Shown here: positions 56,755 through 64,000 of the stretch, piece after piece
Layout: each line of letters starts with the position of its first letter
How positions within the stretch are numbered: the first letter of the stretch is position 1
DNA from: Waltergamsia citrina
Lineage: Eukaryota; Ascomycota; Sordariomycetes; Hypocreales; Bionectriaceae
NCBI GenBank assembly: GCA_022814615.1
Contig: JAKLNE010000089.1
Location: 1 to 64,000 of the forward strand
DNA length: 64,000 nucleotides
Direction: 5' to 3'
Notes under the pieces: model-generated
Databases searched by the model: none
Told to the model about the DNA's origin: nothing
The model's input: the letters and a program-made list of their open reading frames with translations, nothing else
Translations under genes and position numbers: made by a program

Positions 56755-58081
56755 TCTCTGTTTAGACATCTTTCATTCGTTAAGGATGCTACGTCGAATT
56801 CTGTCATAGATTAAAACAGATGTTCTGATATAATCCGCATTTAGGATTCATTGCTGTTGTATGTGTCCGCGGTTTGCTATATAAAGCTATAAACCAATCT
56901 GGAGAATATGTTCAAATCGTAACCAGCGCGGTAAATTTGCCACTCTATAATTCTAGATGAACTGCTAAACCAACTAAATAAGAAAACGACAGATTAAGAT
57001 CACAAGTTTGTGAGCTGTGGAGAAAGAAGCATCGTGTATTCTTCCCCCCCCCCCCTGAGCATGAAAAGACTATGACGAGGGAATTGTTGGGCATATTAAG
57101 TCTGAGGCTTCTTCACCATTGCTCAAATACAAACCTCTCGTAGATAATGTTACTATTTCGGGATGTCCTTCTTTACTGAGATATTGAGATCTTAACAGCA
57201 TTGACGTTCTGACAGCGTATTTCTGTTGTCAATACAAGGCGGCATGGCCCGCAACAATGTATTCAAGAGGCTAATAGCCAAAGATTAAAATATCCTCTTT
57301 TTTTTTAATATGAACATCGAATGATTTCAAAGTTGTATGTTGGGCTGAGTTCGGACGACCGGGCAATTGCGGTGACTTTTAACCACCGCCTAGAAAACCC
57401 AACTCAAATCCGTCCTCATGAGCTGGCGGCAAAGATGCCCAAATGTTGGTTTCGCAGGCTCCCAGATATTTCGGTTCCGTAATGTGCTTGGCAAGTTATG
57501 AGACTTTGGCTCTTCTTAGAGTGAAATATTCGGTCGAATGAGTGTTGGTGACTGCAAACATCACTTTTGTCGGTCTTGCCCATTTTCATGTTTTGCTTTC
57601 CCAACTCAAAATTAAAGTAATGGCTGGTAAGTCATATTTATATTAACGAAAGTTATGGCTGTTAAACTTTGTGCTATGAACAATAATAAAGACGAGTTAC
57701 ACTTCGGAGGTCAAGACCGATGTCGGCAAGCAAACCATAAAGGTCGGCAGGTCGAGCCGACCGCTAACAAAGTGTGATTGGACTGCGGGCTGCACCGTTC
57801 CAAACAGCCACAAAATATGGGACCATCGGCTTCAATGCCGGTATTCTTGGGCGAAATTCGGGGTTGAGATTAAAGTCGCCCCGCCTGTAGAGATATTATA
57901 ATGATCCATGTTGCCTTCGATTACAGAACTACACGACAGATCAAAGATACCAGATACCACGACTATCTCATATAGCATTTGCGGCATTTTTGAACTTGTG
58001 ACTACTCACAGCTTATTCTACGGGATAACGAGATAATACCAGCCACTCACTTGAAGGAGAAATCTGAAGATTACATCCAAC
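56755..58081. other. AT-rich intergenic region
   Basis: About 1.3 kb between two plus-strand genes. It holds the 3' region of the MAPEG-like gene and the promoter of the aldolase-family gene, and a C run near 57045-57055. No gene is visible. Confidence 0.5.
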
Positions 58082-59098
58082 ATGGGTTCCCAAGCACTTC
58101 CTCACGTCCCCTCGCCTGGCGTGTGGTGCCCTGCAGTTACTTTCTTCGACCACACGACCGACAGCCCCGATCATGATGCGCAAGCAAAGTACTTTGCGCA
58201 TCTGGCGCAGTCCGGTCTGAACGGGCTTATCGTCATGGGCTCCAACGCTGAGGCGTTTCTGCTGACGCGAGAGGAGCGCTACGAGTTGATTGCGCTTGCT
58301 CGCAAGACCATCGGCCCCGACTTCCCCCTGATGGCCGGTGTGGGTGCTCACTCCACTAAGCAGACACTCGAGCTGGCTGAGGATGCGGCCAAGGCTGGTG
58401 CAAACTACCTACTTGTCCTGCCTCCGGCTTACTTTGGCAAGGCTACTTCAATGGCAGTCGTCAAGCGCTTCTTTGCTGAGGTAGCACTCAAGTCTAAACT
58501 CCCCGTCATAATCTACAACTTCCCCGGCGTGTGCAACGGCGTTGACATCGACTCTGAATCCATCGTCGACATGTTCAACGAGAGCAAGAAGTCGCATCCC
58601 AGCGGCAAGTCAAACATTGTTGGCGTCAAGCTCACATGCGGCTCCGTCGGAAAGATCACACGCCTAGGAGCTGTTCTATCACCGGATGAGTTCTCTACCT
58701 ACGGAGGGCAGTCTGACTTCCTCGTCGGCGGATTGGCCGCTGGCAGCGTGGGTTGTGTCGCCGCGTTTGCCAACGTCTTCCCTACCGTCACAGCACGTAT
58801 CTACAACCTGTACAAGGCTGGCAAATACGACGAGGCCCTGAAGCTTCAACAGCAAGCCGCTCTGGCCGAGAGCCCCTGTAAGAGTGGCGTCGCATCGACC
58901 AAGTATGCCGTAGCCGTCTTTTCGGCCAAGCTAGCGGGTGTCCAAGACGCAGAGACGAAGCTTGCGCCTCGTCACCCCTACGAGCCGGTGGGAGATGCCG
59001 TCAAGAAGAATGTTCAGGCTCTGATGAGCGATTGCGGGAAAGTGGAGGAAGAACTCCAGAAGACGTGGACCGACCGTGTCAAGGGCCGACTTAACTGA
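58082..59098 (+). CDS. Dihydrodipicolinate synthase / N-acetylneuraminate lyase family aldolase
   Basis: A single exon of 338 aa. The family makes or cleaves bonds next to a 2-oxo acid through a lysine Schiff base. Visible motifs: GLIVMGSNAEAFLLTREER (the position of the family's GTTGE motif, here Gly-Ser-Asn-Ala-Glu), MAGVGAHSTKQTLELAEDA, LVLPPAYFGKA, the tyrosine in IIYNFPGVCNG, and the Schiff-base lysine in GVKLTCGSVGKI. A GGLAAGSVGCVAAFANVFP segment follows. Fungi use members of this family as 2-keto-3-deoxy sugar-acid aldolases or 4-hydroxy-2-oxoglutarate-type aldolases rather than for lysine synthesis, so a catabolic aldolase is likely. The exact substrate is unknown. The stop is 138 bp from that of the convergent permease gene. 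Confidence 0.88.
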   Translation: MGSQALPHVPSPGVWCPAVTFFDHTTDSPDHDAQAKYFAHLAQSGLNGLIVMGSNAEAFLLTREERYELIALARKTIGPDFPLMAGVGAHSTKQTLELAEDAAKAGANYLLVLPPAYFGKATSMAVVKRFFAEVALKSKLPVIIYNFPGVCNGVDIDSESIVDMFNESKKSHPSGKSNIVGVKLTCGSVGKITRLGAVLSPDEFSTYGGQSDFLVGGLAAGSVGCVAAFANVFPTVTARIYNLYKAGKYDEALKLQQQAALAESPCKSGVASTKYAVAVFSAKLAGVQDAETKLAPRHPYEPVGDAVKKNVQALMSDCGKVEEELQKTWTDRVKGRLN

Positions 59099-59141
59099 GT
59101 CATTGACTGCTGGAGATGTACACTTATAGATGGGCTCATGA

Positions 59142-59147
59142 AATAAA
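59142..59147 (+). terminator. Possible polyadenylation signal
   Basis: An AATAAA hexamer 44 nt after the aldolase stop codon, followed by A-rich sequence. It is a weak signal in fungi, but position and context fit. Confidence 0.3.
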
Positions 59148-59236
59148 AAATACAGAAATAGATGGTAGATTTAGCATTGATTCATCCAATGTGAATAATG
59201 AAAAGTTCTATCGTCTTGATCATTACGTGCCTGTGC

Positions 59237-61203
59237 TTATAGCGTATACTTGAACAAGGGACTTCGGTCTCCCATCTCTGTGAGAGTATGTTCACCGTGC
59301 TTGTCAATCACTCCATCTGGCCCACCATTCTCGTCGATGTAGCGCTCGCGCTTCTTGTTGATTGAGGAAAGCATGAATGTCATGATGGCCGCAGCGACAA
59401 TGGCAAAGGCAATGAAGCCAATGGAGATACCATAGCCCATGCGGTAGGCTGGCTTTTCTCGGGCAAGATAAATATTTGAACCAATGAGACCGCCAGTATT
59501 TCCAAGAGCTTTTAAAAGTAAGCTTGTAAGCTGAAAGATCATTGCAAATTAATATAAGAGGGCTTTTCAACTCACAAATCTGCAACGACATTGCGATGGC
59601 GCGCTTGTATGGCCCAGCGAGATTGTTGGCAAGCCAAGAGATGACGCCAGGGAACGCCGGGAAGAAGCCGCAGCACGCTAAAAAGCAGCCGGCGTAAGTC
59701 ACTGCTGCCATACCAGAGTTGTCTGAGGTGGAAATAGCCATAACGAATCCAACGACCGCAACGCATAGTGAGGCCATGATGAAGTAGCTACGTTGCTTGA
59801 ACTTGTCGGAGAAGTGGGCCACGAAGATCGTGAGAATACATGCTGTGACATAAGGCGGGACAGTCATGAGCTGTGCACCCCGGTTCGTGTAGCCCTATAA
59901 ATTGAAAGGGTTAGAAAATACTATTTGTGTAGAATTGAGACACCTTACAAGAGTTGAGATGATAGTCGGCAACCCAAAAACGAGACCATAAGTGGACACG
60001 GAAATACCCAAATAGATCACCACGCTCAGATACACCTAAGGGGGATCTCATTGTTAGAAAAATGGGAAGCAGAGAGGTCTGGTATCTCGGTTGACTTACC
60101 TGCCAGTCGCAGAAAGCCTCCTTGATGTATTTTCGCTTGGGGCCGTCCTCTTGAGTTCCCCGTCCGCTCCTATTACCATCATATGCGAGCTTATACTTGA
60201 TGTACAATTTCTCCTCTTCCGTCAGCCATGAGACAGAGTCGGGTCCATTATAGATCGTGAAGATGGCCGCAACCCCGCCGAGAACGGTGAGAATCCCTTC
60301 CAGAACAAAAATCCACTGCCAACCCGCAAGACCACCGATGCCGTCCATCAATGTGATAGCGTAGGCTAGAAGACCAGAGAAGGCGCCGCTAAAAATACAG
60401 TCAGCACTTTCTTATGAGATTTTAATCAGATTCACATACGCTAGAGATGCGGTAGCATAGAATAGAGCGGTTCTATACATGGCTTCGTGCCGGGTGTACC
60501 ACATTGTGATGTAGAATGCAGAGGCGGGGAAGATTCCGGACTCGGGAACTCCTAGGAAGAAACGAGCAGCTAAAAGACCTTCATAATTATGAACAATGCC
60601 CATAAGCGTCATGACAACGCCCCATGAAATGGCAATCGAAGGAACTGGATATTGATTAATAAACCTTTCTCAATCAGAATAGGATATGTAGAAATTTCTT
60701 ACTCCACACGCGAGGCGAAAGATACTTCAGAGCCATATTCGCAGGGACTTCAAACACAATGTAGGAGACGAAGAAGATCGTTAGGGCAATGTTGTACTGA
60801 TCACCCGTCATTCCCAAGTCTTCTTCGAGACCTGCCAATCTGGCGTTTGCAATGTTGCCTCTGTCTCAATTAGTCCTATGGATCCTCCTGTTTTAAGATA
60901 GTCACACTGTAGGCTTACCGATCCAAATAAGCAAGGAGATAGAGAATAGCAATCTTGACAAGTTACTCTGGTCAGCTTGTCTCCAATCGATTGGTTTCGA
61001 CACACGTGGGCCACTATGGATTCTGAGTTTCTTACAATCGGAATCAGGCGCATATCCAGCTTGCGCATGAGCTTCTTATACTTCGCGCCCGTAAATTCAG
61101 CCATGACCGCAGCAACCTCCGGGGGGAAATCGCTTTCGGCCGGCATCGCTGGCTTCTCCGTCTTCGACATGACGACCTTGTTGGCGCTCAGACTGTCCGA
61201 CAT
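59237..61203 (-). CDS. MFS permease, anion:cation symporter (Dal5/TNA1-like) family
   Basis: Eight exons join in phase to give 510 aa: 61203-61036, 60953-60919, 60860-60703, 60644-60440, 60388-60100, 60035-59949, 59894-59576 and 59508-59237. The cytosolic N-terminus ends KLMRKLDMRLIPI, then comes AILYLLAYLDRGNIANARLA, the DRGNIGNA-type signature of this family. Other family signatures are DQYNIALTIFFVSYIVFEVP, LAARFFLGVPESGIFPASAF, GWQWIFVLEGILTVLGG and PPYVTACILTIFVAHFSDKF. Hydrophobicity fits about 12 membrane helices. Substrates in the family include allantoate, nicotinate, pantothenate and sugar acids; here unknown. The position next to an aldolase suggests uptake of its pathway's substrate. 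The first and last introns use AAG acceptors; exon 2 is only 35 nt. Confidence 0.9.
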
Positions 61204-62066
61204 TGTTCCTTCAAGTTAGAGAGGTAAGTCTCGAGAGGTAGGAATTGTCTTCCTCTTCGTCTGAAGATGCGGAGAGCAAACATATCCTTCCCCACGGGGT
61301 AAAAGTTATTATATGCTTAATTGAGGTCCGGGGGTAGGTGTGGGTTCGGAATTTGATCAGCGCGACTCAACTTCCGGTGGAACGTTAGCGCACTGCAAAA
61401 TGATCTAGACCTTAGCCACACTTTAAGTCTCCTCACTAGTCGAAATGGACCCAAGCAACGACAATGATTTGCACTCATTTCTATTACGAAATAACTAAAC
61501 AAAAAGTAATTTAGTATATTGCTTCAAGAAATTACTTCATTGAAAATGGGTCTTTTTATGCGCATGGTGGTTTTTCTTTATTCAGATTATAAGCTTATAA
61601 TACCTTAGGTTTATTATATTCGGTAAGTTTTATCAATAAGTATAAAACACATCATGAAAGTGTAGACCATATGTTATTGTACTTATTTTTAATCATCAAC
61701 TAATTTTTATTTTTATTTTTATTTTTATTTTTATTTTTAAAAGAAAGAAACAAAATAGGTATCGTATGAATAGAGATGGCCTTGAAAATATGCTCCGCCG
61801 GAGATGAGGCAAATAAACGAAGCAATATCGGTCGTCTATAGTTCCTCTGGCTAGCACCAGACATTAAATTCCACCGGAAGCGGACCCTGCTCTTAGCTGG
61901 CCGAGGTCAATGAAGTTCGAGATGGTACCAAACTTGCGACAGGGACCGAATTCATTTCGTTCAGTAGAAATAATTAACTCATCACCTGGATAGTCAGTAC
62001 GCGCTTCTTGAAATTCCCCATCCTTCTCCGCCAAACTTTGTGCATACCTACACCGAAGCTTACAAC
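61204..62066. promoter_or_regulatory. Divergent region of the permease and acyl-CoA ligase genes
   Basis: 863 bp between two start codons, strongly AT-rich in the middle, with an (ATTTTT)n-like repeat. Both promoters must lie here. No specific operator is evident. Confidence 0.45.
61702..61738. repeat. (ATTTTT)n repeat
   Basis: About six tandem units of A followed by five T residues, in the shared upstream region of the permease and ligase genes. Confidence 0.85.
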
Positions 62067-63859
62067 ATGGTATTCTACCCGCCTTCTTGGGCGCCTAAGC
62101 TCACAGATACTGACATCCCAGATGACCAACCCCTGAGTGAGTTTTTGTTCGATGACAGACTTCGACCTCACAAATGCAAAGACTCTCCTTCGCCATTCAT
62201 CGATAGCATTGATGGAAGCGGTTACGGCGTTCCAGAAACCCGTCAACGCATAGAGTGGCTTGCTTCAGGACTAGCTCGTCAGCTAGGGATTGACAACGTG
62301 ACCGGAGATGTATGGGACCGAGTCGTCAGTGTTTTCGCCGTCAACAATGTGAGCAATATCTTAACTCATGGCATTTGCAGCTTACTGATCAGTTGTGTTA
62401 GATTCATACTCCGGTCATTGCTTGGGCTGTACATCGTCTGAATGGCGTGGTGGCTCCGGTCAATGTTGCCTTTCGGGCGTCAGAGCTAGCATACCAGCTG
62501 AAGGACTCGAATGCAAAATGCATTTTTACTCATGCATCGCATCTTGACACAGCTCTTGAGGCTGCTCAGGCAGCTGGGATACCCAAGTCCAGGGTCTTCC
62601 TGATCTCAGTTCCTGCAGATAAGGAGGTTCCAGTGGCAGAAGCATCAAAGTTTCTCAATATGGAAGAACTTGTTACTGCCGGCCGTGAGATGCCCCGTCT
62701 ACCTAGCATAAAATGGGCCAAGGGTCGCGCTCGAACCCAAGCAGCATACCTATGCTACTCATCTGGAACGTCCGGCCCGCCAAAGGGTGTCATGATATCG
62801 CATAGAAATATCATAGCCAACATTATGCAAATGACTCTATTCGAATCGACGTTCCGCCCAGCGGCTCACAGAGATGTTATTCTCGGGCTATTACCCCAAT
62901 CTCACATCTATTCGATCATCCTAACGACACATTGCCCCGTTTTCCGAGGAGACACGGTCATCACTATGTCTAAATTCGAACTTATGAGCCTAATAAAAGC
63001 CGTCAAAAGTTTCCAAATGACGTGCCTTTACGTGGTACCCCCCATGCTCATAGCACTGGCAAAACAAGGCGCCCAAGCGAAGGATCCGTCCACTTTTGAC
63101 CTTCCTTCTGTCAGAAGAATGTTTTGCGGCGCCGCTCCCCTATCGGAGGAGCTGACGACGCAAATCCGCAATCGGTATCCCGGGGTTCTTCTAGGCCAGG
63201 GGTATGGAATGACCGAGGCAGCGACTGTTATTGCCTCGCACCCTGGAGTAGTCTACGATGGCTCTAGCGGATGCGTCATCCCTGGTCTTGAAGTTAGGCT
63301 TATCGATTCCGAAGGCAACGATGTGCAGGGACCCGATCAGCCCGGGGAGCTGTGGGTCAAGGGTCCCAATATCACGATCGGCTACTTCCATAACGAAAAG
63401 GCAACTCAAGACACCTATGGTGGTGGATGGCTTAAGAGCGGAGACGTGGGCGAGTTTCGAATGCATCCCGTGACTGGTGATGCTCATCTCTTCATTGTCG
63501 ACCGTGTAAAGGAGTTGATCAAGGTTTCCGGATTCCAAGTGGCGCCAGCAGAGCTCGAGGGTCATTTATTAGCTCATCCACTTGTGGCAGACTGTGCCAT
63601 TATTCCCGTTCCAAATGATAGGTCCGGCGAGGTACCTAAAGCTATCGTTGTCTTGAGTAAAGAGTCGAAGGTTGATCACGGGACCGCTAAGAAGCAAATC
63701 GAATCTTGGGTTACTGAGCACAAGTCGAAGCACAAGCATCTCAGAGGTGGAGTGGAATTCGTGCCTGAGATCCCAAAAAGCCCTAGTGGAAAGATCTTGA
63801 GGAGGTTTCTTAGGGACAAGGAGAAGTCTAGGCTCTCGCAACCTACGGCTAGGCTCTGA
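62067..63859 (+). CDS. 4-coumarate-CoA-ligase-like acyl-CoA ligase with peroxisomal PTS1
   Basis: An adenylate-forming enzyme that activates a carboxylic acid to an acyl-CoA. Exons 62067-62348 and 62402-63859 give 579 aa. Core motifs: the P-loop-like AYLCYSSGTSGPPKGVMIS (A3), GLLPQSHIYSII, FCGAAPLSEEL, LLGQGYGMTEAATVI (A5), GELWVKGPNITIGYFHN, LKSGDVGEF (A7), FIVDRVKELIKVSGFQVAPA (A8) and SPSGKILRRFLRDK (A10, with the catalytic lysine). The protein ends TARL; the last three residues Ala-Arg-Leu fit the PTS1 consensus, pointing to the peroxisome. Fungal homologues include phenylacetyl-, coumaroyl- and fatty-acyl-CoA ligases, so the acid cannot be named. It is divergent from the permease. Confidence 0.9.
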
Positions 63860-64000
63860 TGTAGCGCTGGGGGCTATATATCTCCTTTGATAATTACGTT
63901 TTGCGATAGACTGACCAGCAGGGGATCTCATACATTCAATATTGAGCGCTGTCGAAAAAGATTTAAGTCCTATCACTGTGATTTGGCTATTTGTATAAGT
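63860..64000. other. Window end, 3' flank of the ligase gene
   Basis: 141 bp after the ligase stop codon. Nothing identifiable. Confidence 0.5.

Noticed and set aside
1..64000. tRNA or 5S rRNA genes
   Set aside because: Scanning both strands for B-box-like GGTTCRANNCC found only matches inside protein genes or without a foldable partner.

Overview
The window reads as nuclear DNA of a filamentous ascomycete, most likely a Pezizomycotina fungus and, by protein flavour, probably Eurotiomycetes (Aspergillus/Penicillium relatives). The placement is an inference. The evidence is short introns of about 50-70 nt with GTAAGT/GTGAGT-type donors, monocistronic genes on both strands, fungal-only families (Zn2Cys6 regulator, Brl1-type nuclear envelope protein, Dal5-like permease) and pyrimidine-rich leaders. 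I found no tRNA, rRNA, CRISPR array or intact transposon. All gene models below were spliced by hand from reading frame, intron phase and splice-site sequence.

Layout. 1-38.9 kb is a mostly housekeeping block: a polyQ C2H2 zinc-finger protein (minus), a nearly 6 kb gene-free stretch, PEX16 (minus), a Zn2Cys6 transcription factor (minus, five exons), a Brr6/Brl1-type nuclear envelope protein (minus) divergent from IWS1 (plus), an SR-protein kinase with a possible 2.6 kb first intron (plus), an unrecognised repeat protein (minus), lunapark (minus) divergent from a GRIP golgin (plus), a small conserved protein (minus), and a large P-loop kinase / HAD / uracil-phosphoribosyltransferase-like fusion (plus).

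38.9-48.6 kb is a different kind of sequence: AT-rich, gene-poor, and holding four short genes for predicted secreted proteins (39.2-39.6 minus, 41.5, 43.7 and 48.1 kb plus), one of them apparently broken or hard to splice. This is the accessory part of the window.

48.7-64 kb is a metabolic block: methylmalonate-semialdehyde dehydrogenase (minus) divergent from 4-aminobutyrate aminotransferase (plus), an NmrA-like NAD(P)-binding protein, a MAPEG-like membrane protein, a dihydrodipicolinate-synthase-family aldolase convergent with a Dal5-type MFS permease, and a peroxisome-targeted 4CL-like acyl-CoA ligase divergent from that permease.

How genes may work together. GABA aminotransferase and the semialdehyde dehydrogenase can act in series on beta-alanine and share an intergenic region. 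The aldolase, permease and ligase may form a small uptake-and-catabolism group. Lunapark and the golgin share a 0.7 kb upstream region and both serve the early secretory pathway. The most notable signals are the SR-kinase long intron with matching phases, the triple-domain nucleotide-type fusion protein, and the cluster of secreted, Kex2-site-bearing proteins.
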